Counted from the first letter of the stretch, positions 10,926-24,319 are shown. The stretch: DNA of 64,000 nucleotides from Sceloporus undulatus (GCF_019175285.1 NC_056523.1:122456623-122520622), one strand, 5' to 3'. Notes: generated from the sequence alone by a model not told the origin. Program-made: numbers and translations.

Positions 10926-12078
10926 AGTGAAGGAGGAATCCGGGATATGTTGCTTCAACCAACCCAGCTGAACAGCATATTTTTTAGAACTTTAATCCGT
11001 GATCTTCCTGGTTTTCCATGACAAATGGCAAGCCTAATTTCATATGTTTGAAAAGCTCAAAACTCTCCAGATGCCTGGAACATGGGGAGGGTTGTTTGTA
11101 ATGTCACATGCTCTCAAACAACCAGTGTGGTGCACCCAACTAGTTTCTGTTGCTGAGTAATGTGGCCAGTCCTCTTCTCACTTTCCCATTCAATCTGGGA
11201 GAAAATACTGTTTGTCTGACAGCAACATAGTGAGTAGTGTTTACCTAATACAGTGACTCCAGTTTTTATGTCTATCTGTACTCTCCCACTTTGATCTTCC
11301 TTTTGCACTTGTCATATTTTTACAGTTTAGGCACTTTAAATTCAATCTTCTGCAGAATTTTGTGGGGAGGGAATCATCTGCAAAGAAACAGTTGTACATC
11401 CCATACAAAACTGGGTGCTTAACCTGTCTTACTACTCCATCGCTTTAGGAACTGGAGCGTCTTCTCTGTAATTACACAACAGTATTTCCTCAACTCTATA
11501 ATGAAATTTCACCCCATTTTATTACCATTTCATTCAAACTGCTCGGAGACTGCTCATAACTTTCCTACACAGGTGTGCACAGCTATAGTATTTTTAAAGT
11601 ATACATAATGTACATATGCTGGCTAGGAATCCCCTGCCCACTGTAGCTTCTCAGACCATGTATATAGACACACTAAAACAGATATTGACTTCACTTTGGT
11701 GTGAAATTGCTTTTCCTACTGCTAGATGCAAGAAAGTCACTGCATTCTACATTAATTCTACCCCTCAGCAGTCAATACCTTCCATGGTAGATTCTACAAT
11801 TCATTAATAAGTCTCTTAATAGAATCAAAGCTACATGCACCTCAGTCCTCTCAGCCTCTTCTATTATTCCCTTTTTGCTTAAATTCAAGTTAAAGAAACT
11901 AAGTACTAAAGTGCTCTAATTATCTCCTGGCAGCAGGAGGAGGTAGTAACTGTGCTACATCTCTTCCATTTTCCTTCAGGAAAGAATCCTTCAGCACTTC
12001 CATTTTTCTTTCTGCCTGTCCATTATTACAGTTAAAATTAGTGCCAAAAAACAAAATGAATTTGTATGTTTTACTTCG
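10926..12078. other. Non-genic, no recognised feature
   Basis: Short ORFs only. None shows the character of a gene. Confidence 0.5.
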
Positions 12079-12284
12079 GGCCCCAAATAAAGCTGCTTTG
12101 TGTCATTTAGGAAGTATGCTGTTTAAATGCTGCATGAGTCCTAAGGGGCTGGAAACTGTGCCAAAGCCACGCTCCAGTCCAAAGGACTAGAGCACAGCTT
12201 TGGCACAGCTTCCGGCCTCTTAAGATGCATGTGTCATTTAAACAGCATACCTCCAAAGTGACCTGAAGCAGCTTTATTTTGGCC
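12079..12284. mobile_element. Foldback MITE, second family
   Basis: This is a palindrome of about 100-bp arms. The left arm runs from ggccccaaataaagctgctt through tatgctgtttaaatg to gtgccaaagc. The right arm reverses it: gctttggcac, then catttaaacagcata, then aagcagctttattttggcc. Arm identity is roughly 80% by eye. It has no coding sequence. Confidence 0.75.
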
Positions 12285-14507
12285 TGTCTGTTTGGGCCCT
12301 TTGTTTCCTTAAGGTCAGTACCTAATCTCTACAGCCTCTGCTGCAAGCACTCAAGCTACCAAATGATAATTAATTTCTGCTAATCCATTTTACAAAGGCT
12401 GGACTGGCTCTAGCACCCTTGAGGCAACTGGTCACGTATCTTATTACTCAGCTTTTTTATATTAAAATCCCCTATGTCTAGATTATTGCTGTTGGGTGTA
12501 GGAGGGGTCTCCCAGTCTACTGCAGCATCTTTTCATTATTCCCTGGTAAAATGAAGCCACAGTCATGGAAGGGGGTAGGATATGTTCTTCTGTGTCTCTA
12601 TTCGAGGAGGGAAGAAGGAAGATGCATTCCTTGGGCATTTGCCCTGTTATGCCTGAATATCAGAAGTACAACAACAAAGAGAGGTTATGAATTTCAATTC
12701 TCTCAAACTCCTGTGCCAGCTTCCCAAGTCATTTTAACATTCAGCAGCAAAGAAACATGTTCTCAGTCCTTAACAACGGTGCTTCTATTCGCAGCTCCTT
12801 CTGGAAGAGAAACCCCTGATGTGAATTTCAGTTTGCAGAGTTCACAGAGAGGAGAAACTACACAATAGGAAAGGCTGTTCTCCCCCACTGCAAACATACA
12901 GTTTATATTAAAGGACAGGTTTTAGGGCTGGCCATCAGTTCACAATCAGAGCACTTTATTGCTATATTTCAGAGATGCAATGGCAAAGCTACCTTTGGAT
13001 TGGAGGGTCATAAGCCTGGGCCAGCAGACCCACCTCTGCCCACCCACACTATCTGCTAGAGTGAAAGGTAAGAGCCTTGCATGGTAAGTACAAGCAGCTC
13101 AACCACCATTTGATCTCCCTTCATTACCTTTGCAAGGCAGACCCCTCTTGGTATTGGTAGCCTAAAGGTTTATTCAAACTAGATCTGTCCTGTTGGGTGG
13201 GGGCATTTGTATTTTTTTGTCCATGGGCACCCAGCTATGCAGGGGTAGGCAACATGTAGTCTTCCAGATATTTGTCTGCAATTTCCAGCAGTTTCAGACA
13301 GCATACCTTATGTTGACAATGGGAGCTGCAGCCCAACAACAGTAAAAGAGATACAGTATTATCAATAGTCTATGACTCAGCCATTCTCACTTGGTTTAGA
13401 GAAACAGTCTGTCAGACTTTCAGTTCCCATGCATTACACAATACATTGCCTGCTGAGATGGAGATCATATGCTGACCTGGCCCTGACCTGTGGGCCACTT
13501 TCACTTTTGACCAGCTATAAATAGTAACTTAAAAGCTGATGGGAGCAGCTGTCACCCTGCCATGGTCTCCCCTAGATACATTATGTGGATAGGTGATAGC
13601 AATGGTAGAGAAATATTTCTTCTTGTTATTATCACCATCCTCATAAATTCATATGAAATGAGAAATTGCTGCTACTACCTTGGCAGGGATTGCTGGCATA
13701 CTGATGTTCTCAGTCTTAAGCAATGCTAAAATCCTGGAATTTTTTTCATTGAACAGCTCTTACAGCTATAAACAAAAACAGAGAGGGATCAGTAAGAGTC
13801 ACAGAAAAATCCAAGAATGATGTTTGATGGATTCTTCAATATTCACTTCAATCCCTGTAGGTACCAAGAAAAAATCATTGCACATAAATTCAAAAATTCC
13901 CTCTATGACAATAAGAAAAAAACTATTTTAAACAACTTTTTCAATATGCCATTAAAAATTTGTATCTTATTTGGGAGTACCCCTGTGTTCCTTTCACCGG
14001 CTCCTGATCACCTGTAAGAAAGGATTATGATTATATTCTTGTACATTTCTTTAGAGAGACAAACCCATAGGATCCAAAAATATAACTCTAATTGCTCAGT
14101 CTAGCACAACTAAGACTAAAATACTGTTTTGCATTAAACCACAAATAGCCTCAGCAAAGTTTATTGTCTTTAGACAAGCTCCACCCCAAAAAGGTGGTGT
14201 TTTGGAGGCTCATCCAAAGGAGACTTATTGATTACCCTGTTGAAAATCATCCCACTGCCTTGAAAATAAAACCAGCAAGCTGCCAATCTTCACAAGGTCA
14301 CTCTCAAAACAGGGCTGCCGCCCTGCTGGGAAAATGAGACAACACATCTGGGTCATTAGAAAGCAGCCCGGTCTGCATTTTAGAAGATGCAGGGCTTTCA
14401 TTTTCCCGCTTAAAACTGTGAGTATGTCCTATCTGCAGCCTGTATAGGGCTCTCTGCAGCTTCATAGGCAAATCAAACACTGAGCAACAGCCATAGCATT
14501 AAGAATA
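12285..14507. other. Non-genic; one diverged repeat near 13,240-13,345
   Basis: A remnant at about 13,240-13,345 (gtaggcaacatgtagtcttc and gggagctgcagcccaacaac) resembles a common sauropsid repeat. No exon was found. Confidence 0.4.
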
Positions 14508-14802
14508 TATGTTTTCTGCTGCTCCAGAGAACAGGACCCGGAACAATGGATGCAAGCTACAGGAAAAGAGATTCCACCTCAACATTAGGAAGAACTTCCT
14601 GACAGTAAGGGCTGTTCGCCAGTGGAACACACTCCCTTGGAGTGTAGTGGAGTCTCCTTCCTTGGAGGTCTTTAAACAGAGGCTGGATGGCCATCTGTTG
14701 GGGATGCTTTGATTTGGATTTCCTGCATGGGGGGTTGGACTGGATGGCCCTTGCGGTCTCTTCCAACTCTATGATTCTATGATTCTATGGTTCTATGATA
14801 TG
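14508..14802 (+). mobile_element. CR1 LINE 3' end
   Basis: The coding tail reads [20 protein letters not shown] in part, then KNFLTVRAVRQWNTLP. The 3' end is the CR1 8-bp repeat (attctatg)n at 14,770-14,802. It is 5' truncated. Confidence 0.9.
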
Positions 14803-17800
14803 CTGTACCCTTTTTCGGCTTCTGAACTGTGGCTTAGCAAAAGCACAGTGAGATCAGTAATACATTTTTCATAGAGTTCCCATCCACTTTCCCCACAACT
14901 GCTCTATCCTTTTGTATAAAGTTGCTAAAGGAAATACTGTTCCACTGAGGCTCTCAGCCACCATAGCCTACGGAGAGAGATTGCAGGAGATTTAGTCTAA
15001 CCTCCAGAAGGCCAAGATGGTTACAGATTTTAAAATTCTGTTTGTAATTAGTATAAAAATTAGTGACATGGTTGGATTTGTGTTATATGTTATTGTCCAA
15101 AGTCATTCTTCCTGTGAAATGCCTATGGGGAATGGGGAATACAACAAAATTTAATTACAGACAGGTGGTTCTCAACTCATGTTGGGATTGCATTCCTGGA
15201 CTCACAATGTACACTGAGACTTATATAAATGTGAAGGGGCAATTTCATAGGGAATCATTCAAAAGCAGAAGGGTCCATTCCAACAGAACTGAAGTAGCCA
15301 CAAGGTCAAACATTTTATTCAATCATCTACCAACTTTAAAGAAGTTTAGAGCATATGAGAGTCTAGTGAAATCTACAGATGCTCTCCAGAGGGATTAGAG
15401 AAGACAGAAACTGCTTATCCTAATAGATACTTGGCTGGAGTAAACTGCCTTGCCATTAGGCCACAGTTCCTCTTCACAGGAACACACTGACAGAGAGCAA
15501 CTGGTAAGAACTGTGTTCTTCTGCTGTACCTCCTCCTGCAAATTCCCTTGGTGAAGAACATCAGGAGAGGGAGAGAGAGAGAGAGAGATTTTCCTGCTGT
15601 GTCTTCTGCAGCAGGTGCATAGAGGTCAAGAGGAGGAGAGACAGTACATCTCCTGATATGCCCTCTTCAGCAGGCTTACCAAATGAAGAAAGAAAACTCC
15701 AGTTGGCCATCCCTCAAAACCTAAGCAAGCAGAGCAAGCCTCTTGCAGCCATACCCAAACTCCAAGATTCCAGTTTCTTCTTCCCCTTCTCCATTTTGAG
15801 CAAGTAAAGGAAACCCCTTCATTCTAGCAACACTAAAACTGCAGTCGCTTTCTTTCCCTCCACACTCCATCAAACTAGGCATGTAAAGGAAAACCAGTCC
15901 AGTCACCTTTTCTTACTGCTCAAAAGTCCTTACCAAACTGCCTCACTCTCTACCCTTGTTGTTCCATCTCACTCAATTGCAAAAGCACATAGGATGAGTA
16001 ATGCATTGTGGATGAGATTTCCATTTACTTATTTCTGGAGAAATGCTGTAAATTGGAGCAACACAAACTGCGACTCACCTGTATGTTCTCTTCATAAAAG
16101 TGCATTACTGAACAGGTTTCCAAGCCCAATTAATTGTAAAGATCCACCTAAATTCCAACAGTCACAACAGTCCCACTGAAATCCTGTTATTTTGTAATGA
16201 ATAATGTCCATAATAAGCCAGATCAAAACGTCAGAAATCCTATTTTTTCCCAATTTATTTAGACAATAATCCACAGGTTAATGGATGAATCTTGAATCTT
16301 CTCATCTCTAGTCCAATCACTTCAAAATGCTGTCTAAGAGATGGGGGTATTAAAAGGGACATGGTGAAATTATCTCTCTCTGTATGTCTTCAGAACCAAA
16401 TGTTTTTGCCCAGGTGCCTGCAAACATCCTGTAATCCTGTTTCTGAAACTAGTATTTCCAAAGAGATCCATTTATGAATCCCAGGACCTCAGTGCCAAAA
16501 TCTTCAACTATAATTTTGTTCAGAAAAACATGTCTCTAATAACTTAGAATCAGATTTTCCTAGTCATTAAAAGTTTAACCCATTCCTCCTAATTCACTTC
16601 AGGCTTTTTGCTTCAGATGCCACAAACCTTTATAAGAACCTTATTTTTTAAAACAGGTGCCAGAAATAGAGGTTATATCTAAACAGTTTATGATTTTGAC
16701 GCATTGGCTTGTGTGATCTATTCTGAAAAGGCTCCTGTCATGCTTTCTGCCCATCCTTCATTACTTGTCTCAAATTTACATTATTTGAAGTGGATCCTGG
16801 TAACAATTTGCAAGCTGTTTGCTGTTACACTTCTGCCCTCTACAGGATAAAAATCTCACTGCCTTTGCTTTAGTAGACAGACTAGAATGAAAAGAGGGGC
16901 GAAATGAAAAATGGTTAGTCAGGTTTTAAATTCAATACTGTACTAGGCCTTTGCTGCTTCAGAGAATTTAGAAAGTTGACAAAGTCTTCTACTATATCAA
17001 AATAATTCTGGAAGGACTATCAAATTAACAAAGGAGTGAAGCAGTTTAGAAAAGATTAATCAACTCCAGTATTAGGTCGACTTTCCAAAAAATTAGCACT
17101 ACTTTTCAACTAAGCAAATATTTCTTAGTTTAAAAAAAAAGAGTCCTAAAAAGAACAAGCTGATCTGGAAATTTTAGGATAAATACTGTTGCACAGTTGT
17201 TTCCATCTTGATATCTGCATCTTCAGGTACTACAGTAAACCTCGATTAAATTTAGGCAGACCCACTTATGACTAAATGTGTTCAAAATAACAGTGTAAAC
17301 TAGTGGTATTATAAATCAAAGTTATTTTTGAAATGCTTGTTGCATTCTCTAAGGACTTTAACAACTTGTTTACCAACTACAGAAAAGAATGTGAAATTGA
17401 AATGGAAGTGGTGGGAGAGCAAAAGTAGTTGCTTGGGGGTTAAATGAATGGCTATGCTTAACTTTAAAGCTTCAGAACATAGCCACAAGTCTTTTGGCAG
17501 CTGTTTGCTGCATGTATTGCTGGATGAAGGGATCCACAATATGAAAAGATATTAAAGTAAGATTTTCATCTGATTCCATGTACACCCAGCCACAGAAATC
17601 TGCTAGTAAAGAACTGGACTTTCTTTCCCTTATTGCTGAAGTCCTCCATGACACCCAAAAAATGCTCTACACGGTTTCCCAGCCTTTCTGAACAGGTCTT
17701 GATGGCACATGGAGAAGCTGTAAGAAGGGCAGAGGGGAACAGCCCTCCATACCAGGATTCATCTACACTCCACACACGTTCATCCACTCTCCACACACAT

Positions 17801-19480
17801 TCGATACCACTTTAGCAGCCAAAGTTCCAGCCTATAGAATTCCATCCAAAGGAATCCTAGAATTTTTTGTTCAATAAGGTAATCAGAATTCTCATTCCCA
17901 TCATGAGAGCTTTCTAGCAGAGAATTCCAAGTACCCCCATTAAACTGCAAATCCCACAAGAAAGGCAGCTAAAATGGTATCAAAGTGCTGTAATTCTGTA
18001 GTGCTGATCCACTTTTGGCTTTGCTAACAGGAGCTGATCTCACAGTGCAACAGTGAGATCTTAACAGACAGATTAAACCCGCATTTAGAAAAGCACATTG
18101 ATCATGAGTCAGTTGACCAAATATCAATAGACTTTAAGCTTGAGTGAAGGTGGGGAGCATAAAAATTACATTTCTTTGTCTTGTTTTGTTTAATCATTGT
18201 GTTACTCATCTTAGGACATGATCTGAAAAAAATTAGACCACTTCAGAAAATGCAAGCATCCACATGATAGCACTTTCATACATAATCCCCATGCAGAGAC
18301 CTACTATCAGAGTGAACACCACAGGGGGCTTCAGATTGAAGATTATCTGTGATAGGTGTCTAGTGAAGAGAAGCACTGTGCTGTTTCTTTTAAAATTTCT
18401 TGTTGAAACACAGCATAGATGAATGATCATGTGTGGTACTCAGATTTACCCAAATATCATCAGCACCATAAAAAAACTCAGAAAACAGATTGAAAGAAAG
18501 TTGGAACTTTTCAATCAAGCAATCGAGAACTAACTTCAGAGGACCACAAATGCATTTTTGAGAAAATAACAGTTTCCACTGCTGAGCAATGACCCAGAAT
18601 ATGCTCTCATTGCACACCGACTAAGCAAAAAGAAGGCATTTCGTATTCATGTGACAGAAGGCAAAACCTCTCTCTGCAGCAACTTGTGAAAGCTTCACTC
18701 TAAAATATGTATGTTTCAGTATACAAGGGCATTTGGTATCCTTGGCTCTCTCCTACTTAGGAGTCTCATCAAAATAAGATGTCTGTATTGGATCCCAAAA
18801 TACTGCAATCTTTGTAACTGTTCTCAAGAACATCATCCTCCTCATGCTAAAAACTAAGAACTGCAACAACCAATTTTATTTGCAATGTTCTCTGCTATTT
18901 CATGTTTTGCCAGATTCTGCAGCTGAGATTGCATAACCAGAACCACTACATTAAATACATATCACACAATTAAAGAGCCTTTCCTTCTGTGCCAGGATCT
19001 GCTAGGATACATTGATCCATTAAAGAGTATACAAAGAACACTGATATTATATTTGATCCATGATGCGTGGTTTATCCCATCTTCATTGCTGATTTGTAAT
19101 TCCTTTCTCATTAATAATAAAGTATTTTTACAACTTTCTTTTTTACTTTCATGTAAGAACATATGGCCCCAATTAAGATCAGAACTAGTAGATGATGATG
19201 ATGAGGAAGCTTAAAACTCCCCCACCCATATTTTTTTAATTCAAAAACTGTGAAGAAGAGAAAAGGATAAAGGAGGTCACAATATTCCAAGTGTTTCTAC
19301 CAAACAAAGCTTTAGTTTCACTTTTTAAATGGATACAATTATTATTTTCATCATTCTGACCAACCAAGGGGTCATTCCTACTTTTTGCACTGCACTAACC
19401 AATTATTGTTGATACTGTTTTGTACTGCACTAACCTCTTATTTCTGATAGTATTATACCTTATAAAAATAAAGGAAAATA
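14803..19480. other. Non-genic; minor decayed repeats only
   Basis: A (ga)n microsatellite lies at about 15,567-15,589. A diverged MITE-like segment lies at about 17,740-18,010 (aattccatccaaaggaatcc, then ctgcaaatcccac), and a lone Tigger-like end at about 17,231. No host exon, RNA gene or intact element was recognised in the remainder. Confidence 0.4.
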
Positions 19481-19481
19481 A

Positions 19482-19712
19482 TTGGCATAATAGGTTGAGT
19501 GTTGGACTACGACTTTGGAGACCAGGGTTCAATTCCCAGCTCAACCATGAAACCCACTCGGTGATCTTGGGCAAGACACATGCTCTCAGCCTCAGGGGAA
19601 GGCAATGGCAAGCATCCTCTAAATGAATCTTGCCAAGAAAACCCTATGAGAGGTTCACCCTTAGGGACACCAATAGTTGGAAACAAAGGCACATAACACA
19701 CAAATACAATCT
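19482..19712 (+). mobile_element. Sauria-type tRNA SINE
   Basis: The tRNA-like head has a B box (agggttcaattccca), followed by the family body (gatcttgggcaagacaca, tcagcctcaggggaaggcaa, tcttgccaagaaaaccctat) and a BovB-like tail (ttggaaacaaaggcacataa). This family is known to be mobilised by BovB. Confidence 0.85.
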
Positions 19713-19815
19713 TTGATTCCACCAGGTAGATGATTCAGATATTCCAATTTAAAAATTTAAGAGAAAGGCAGAAAACAAAGCAATTGTGTGTGCACGTGCA
19801 CACACGCATGCGCAT

Positions 19816-20030
19816 GCCTTCAACTTATTTCCTACTTACGGTGACCCTAATCATGGGGTTTTCTTGCCAAGATTTGTTCAGAGGAGGTTAGCCATTGCCT
19901 TCCCCTGAGGCTGAGAGCACATGACTTGCCCAAGATCACCCTGTGGGTTTCATGCCCCAGCTGGGACTCAAACCCTGGTCTCCAGAGTCACAGTTGAACA
20001 CTCAAATCACTACTCCACTGGCTTCAAAAG
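19816..20030 (-). mobile_element. Sauria-type tRNA SINE, inverted relative to its neighbour
   Basis: Reverse-strand copy of the same family: ggggttttcttgccaagatt, cccctgaggctgagagcaca, and the B box in reverse (gggactcaaaccctgg). It lies about 100 bp from the plus-strand copy, so the two form an inverted pair. Confidence 0.85.
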
Positions 20031-20397
20031 TATCAGCTCCAAAATGATACAGTCATACATATGAGTCTTCCTTCTCCCCCTACCATTGTTCATACTGAAT
20101 CAACTGATGAGGCCAGCCCTATTAGAATAGTGTAACCTATTTATGAGTAAATAAACTGATGATTACACTGTCACTTTGGTTTGCATAATTTGTTTTGGTG
20201 CAAAGCACAGGAATACAAGATGAATATCCAGAATTATTAAGCAACACTTTCAGATTCATCTTAAGAGACAGAGAGAACAAGCAATCAATGCATTAGGTTT
20301 GCAATTATTTTAAAAATTATTTTCTTAGCCAGTCAAACTACAACACGCAGCTCAGTTCTTCCAGTCACAGCAAACCTAAAATCCATGCTAACATAGT
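20031..20397. other. Non-genic, no recognised feature
   Basis: AT-rich spacer with nothing recognised. Confidence 0.5.
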
Positions 20398-20925
20398 TTG
20401 AAGGAAGTAATAGTTTCATTCTATTCTGCTCTGGTCAGACCTTGTCTGAAATACTATGCCCAGTTCTGGGCACCCCAATTCAATGCTAGAGCATGTCCAG
20501 AGGAGGGCAACCAACATGGTGAAGGGCCTGGAACCATGCCCTATGAGGGGCAGCTAAGGGAGCTGGGTATGTTTAGCCTGGGGAAGAGAAGGTTAAGGGG
20601 TGATATGATGGCCATGTTTAAATGTTTGAAGGAATGTCATATTGAGAATGGAGCAAGCTTGCTTTCTGCTGCTGCAGAGACTAGGACCCGGAGCAATGGA
20701 TTCAAAGTGCAGAAAAAGATTCCACCTAAACATAAGGAAGACCTTCCAGCTGTTTGACTGGAATACACTACCTTGGAGTGTGGTAGAGTCTCCTTGTCTG
20801 GAGGCTTTAAAATAAAGGCTGAATGGTCCATCTGTCAGGGATGCATTGACTGTGTTTTTCTGCATGGCAGAGTGGATGGCCCTTGCTTGAGGTCTCTACC
20901 AACTCTTTTGATTCTATATATGTAG
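20398..20925 (+). mobile_element. CR1 LINE fragment
   Basis: The translation includes VSFYSALVRPCLKYYAQFWA and PQFNA, which is the CR1 reverse-transcriptase end. The CR1 3' region follows (gcatggcagagtggatggcc, then ttttgattctata). It is decayed and 5' truncated. Confidence 0.85.
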
Positions 20926-21408
20926 TTGTAAACATTAACTGTGCTATTTTTCTTGGACAGCTATACTTTCCTACCACCATTTTTGTAAGACCATTTTTGT
21001 CCTCCAAAATGCAGTAAATCAAACCTTTTGGGGGTGCTGTTGGCCATTTCACCACACTTGTGGGACATTTTATTTCCCATTTTTATTATGCCTATATAGG
21101 GCTTTTTCCCCCAATGCAGGAAATGAAGGTCTAGCCCTCCACATTGCCATGGAAAGTGGAACTAAAACCAATAAATTTTTATACTAAACTTTCTTCTGCT
21201 TGAATAACCTCAAAGAACTAATATTTTCGTCTATTTTCCAGTGCCACTTGCTAGTTACAGAAATGAAGCATTATATGCTAGCTTCCTTCTAAATTGGGGA
21301 TTGAAATGTATGACTCTTCAGATGAAGGCAAATTCCAATTCTCATGAACTCCAACCAATACTGTCAATATCTAGAGATGTTGGAAGCAGTAGTCCAACTT
21401 CTGGAGAT
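20926..21408. other. Non-genic, no recognised feature
   Basis: No exon or repeat was recognised. Confidence 0.5.
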
Positions 21409-21900
21409 TCCCTTTGTTGTTAACTGCCCTCAGGTCAACCCCAACTCACGGCAACCCTATGGATGAGACATCTCCAAGCCCTCCGTCCTCCACTGTTCTG
21501 CTTAGCTCCTGTAAATTCATACTTATTACCTCCCTAATAGAGTCTATTGATCTTGCTTGCAGTCTTCCTCTCTTTCTATTTCCTTCACCTTTCCTGGCAT
21601 TATTGTCTTTTCTAATTAGTCATGCCTTCACATACTGTGGCCAAAGTATGACAGCCTCAATTTGATCACCTTGGTTTCTAGGGGTATTTCAGGCTTGATC
21701 TGTTCAAGGACACATTTGTTTGTCTTTTTGGTTGTTCATGGTATCCCTAGTATTCTTCTCCAGCACTTCATCTCAAAAGAGTTTATTTTCTTCTTATCCA
21801 CTTTCTTCAATGTTCAACTCTCATATCTGTACATGATGATGCAGAACATGATGGCTTGGATAAGGGGGAATATAATGACTTAGCACAGATTCTGTACAGC
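21409..21900 (-). mobile_element. BovB LINE 3' fragment
   Basis: Reverse-strand BovB. The 3' end (gttgttaactgccctcaggt, then atggatgagacatctccaag) mirrors the plus-strand copies. Further in come the reversed coding tail (cttcctctctttctatttcc, attattgtcttttctaa) and the CWRR region (ttcttctccagcacttcatc). It is 5' truncated. Confidence 0.8.
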
Positions 21901-21928
21901 TGTGTTAAATCCTGTTCCCAGAATACAG

Positions 21929-22116
21929 CAGTGGTTCTCAACTTTCCTAATGTCACAACCCTTTAATACAGTTCCTCATGTTGTGGTGACCACCAACCAA
22001 TGGTCTCGGTTCCTAAGACCATTGGAAATATGTGTTTTCTGATGTTCTTAGGCGACCCCTGTGAAAGGGTCATTCTACCCCCAAATGAGTCGCAGTCCAC
22101 AAGTTGAAAACCACTG
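21929..22116. mobile_element. SPIN-like non-autonomous hAT element
   Basis: The left end reads cagtggttctcaactttcct and the right end ttgaaaaccactg. The interior phrases are 'aatacagttcctcatgttgt', 'cctaagaccattgg' and 'ttaggcgacccctgtgaaag' followed by ggtc. These match the SPIN (Space Invaders) hAT family as I recall it. The flanks gaatacag (21,921-21,928) and gtatacag (22,117-22,124) form an 8-bp target duplication with one difference. At 188 bp the copy is internally shortened. Confidence 0.8.
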
Positions 22117-22124
22117 GTATACAG

Positions 22125-22734
22125 TAACATTAAATAATTGACATTTTGCTGTACAACTTCAAACTGTTGGAGTATTAGCATCAATGCTTGTTTTGTAGAT
22201 CTATGTTTTCTTTCCTTGAGAAGGGGGGTGTCTTCTAGCAGGAATGTTGATGTATGTCTCTATGGTCATTTGGTCAGTGTTGCTTGTGAAGAGGTCACTT
22301 CCCATATCCCTCCCTTTTCTGGGGATCAATAAATTTATTGCCCTTTGTTCTCTGTCTTCTTCCTCTCTCTGATCTCACCAAGCATGGACGCAGAAACCAG
22401 GTTATGCTACTAAAGATGTTTTTTCTTCTTATTTACACACATGAGAGTCAGCTCTAGGGACTCTTCTACCAAGTGTAGTATTCTCTATTGATATTTATTT
22501 TGTAGAACCTAGATGTAGCAATAAAGTAAGATTCTTTTTACCTACCAATGTATCCTATTTATTTATCACAAGCTCAGATCTAGTTGTTTTCTAGTTGTTT
22601 TACCAAATACTTGTGGAGTACATGCTTGTTGCTCTATTGTTGTTGATTCTGCTGCTAAACTGTTTTAACCACAAATAACCAAAACTGTAATTCTAACACA
22701 AACGTGTTGTTTAACCAGAAGATATACAATTGAG
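22125..22734. other. Non-genic, no recognised feature
   Basis: No exon or repeat was recognised. Confidence 0.5.
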
Positions 22735-23190
22735 CACAAAAGGTAGAATCATACAAGCCATTCTTTTCCCTATTACCATGTATGGATGTGAAAGCTAGAC
22801 AGTTAAGAAAGATGATAGAAAGAAAATCCATTCATTTTGAGATGTGGTGCTGGAGAAGAGTGCTGAGAATTCTGGGAACAGCCAAAAAGACAAACAAATG
22901 GGTCCTAGAGCAAATCAAGCCAGAAATCTCCTTGGAAACCAAGATGACAAAACTGAGGCTTTCATGAGAAGGCATGACCCATTAGAAAAGACAATAATGC
23001 TAGGAAAGGTAGAGGGAAGCAGAAAGAGAGAAAGGCTGCATGCTAGGTAGATGGTCTCTATTAAGGAAATCATGGTTATGAATTTACAGGAACTACGCAG
23101 AGCAGTGGAGGACAGGGAGTCTTGGAGATATCACCCACTGAATCACCATGGGTTGAAATTGACTTGAGGGCAGTTAACAACAAATATATG
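22735..23190 (+). mobile_element. BovB LINE 3' fragment
   Basis: The translated pieces include RKSIHFEMWCWRRVLRI, KKTNKWVLEQIKPEISLE, then TKMTKLRLS and GKVEGSRKRER. This is the C-terminal tail of the BovB/RTE reverse transcriptase. The reading frame is interrupted, so the copy is dead. The 3' end is ttgagggcagttaacaaca. Confidence 0.85.
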
Positions 23191-24082
23191 AATCAAGTGT
23201 TTAAAGGGGGCCTCAGAAGCTCCTTTAACCCACCTGAACCTTTGCCTCATTCATTTAATTTTGTGCCTGGTGAAAGTGGACAAGCAAATATTGATGTCTC
23301 TTCTATCTTCTAAATGTATTCCAATCATTATCTTCTATTTGATCGTTTTTTTATTGAACAATTGTTAAGCTTTATTTGCAAGAATCAGATGGAAGCGATT
23401 GCTCACTCAAATAAGGCATGAAATTATAATCTATGTTCTTAAGGACATTTTACTGCCTATGCATCCTAATTTGTAACAGTTATTTAGCATTTAACAGTTT
23501 AAAGGTCCTGTTATATAGGAATGTGTAGTAGCCCTGCAAACAGATGTATCCATAAGCAAATCAGCAGATAAAATGTAATACAGTAGCTTTATATACCAAT
23601 ACACTACAAGACAGTCTTTCCAGAGTAGGTCAGTCAAGATGCTAGAGACTTCATTAATCCTTATATCTTTTTGATTAACTAAATTCAGTATAAAATATAT
23701 AAAGTCTCCCAAAGCTAATTACATGTTGAGTTTTCAGCACTTTATCATTACATGTCTAACAGGGTTATTGTCAATGCCTTGATTTCTGGATCTAATTTCT
23801 AAGGTGCGTGCTTTTGCTATGAACACAGCATATGGGATATTTTCAGTGAAATTATTTCTAACTAATCAACATATATATTGCTTTTTTATGACAATGTAAA
23901 ATCCAGCCACTATTCAATGAATTCATCATGGAAAGTAATTATGCTGATTTGCTTTAAAATTATAGCATCTTGAAATGATGTGGTTATGTTCAGGTGGAAG
24001 AGAGGTGGGTTTTTGTTATCAGGTCACTTTTTTTTTTTAATACAGGTCAATGCAAGGGGAGATTGTAAAGGACAATTACAGC
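23191..24082. other. Non-genic, no recognised feature
   Basis: AT-rich spacer with nothing recognised. Confidence 0.5.
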
Positions 24083-24185
24083 TACAGTGGTCCCTTGGTA
24101 TGTGACAGAGTTTGGTTCCAGGACCCCCCATGGATACCAAAAACCATGGATACTCAAGTCCCTTTAAATACAATAAAGATTTGCA

Positions 24186-24253
<68 letters not shown>

Positions 24254-24319
24254 AAAACCATGGATGCTTGAATAAAGAATAAAGGATAAAGAATCTGTGG
24301 AAACAAAGGGCATACTGTA
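24083..24319 (+). mobile_element. Tigger-like MITE containing a (CT)n(TA)n microsatellite
   Basis: The left end is tacagtggtcccttggtatg, with ttggttccaggacc and tggatactcaagtccc inside. The right end is gggcatactgta. A compound microsatellite, (ct)n then (at)n, occupies about 24,186-24,248 and replaces part of the usual interior. Confidence 0.8.

Noticed and set aside
14803-19480. Hidden exons in the ORFs at 15,063, 17,309-17,815 and 18,233-18,617
   Set aside because: No splice-site context, no recognisable protein motif and no codon character were seen.
24186-24248. Possible regulatory (CT)n(TA)n tract
   Set aside because: It is a microsatellite grown inside a Tigger-like MITE, far from any promoter.
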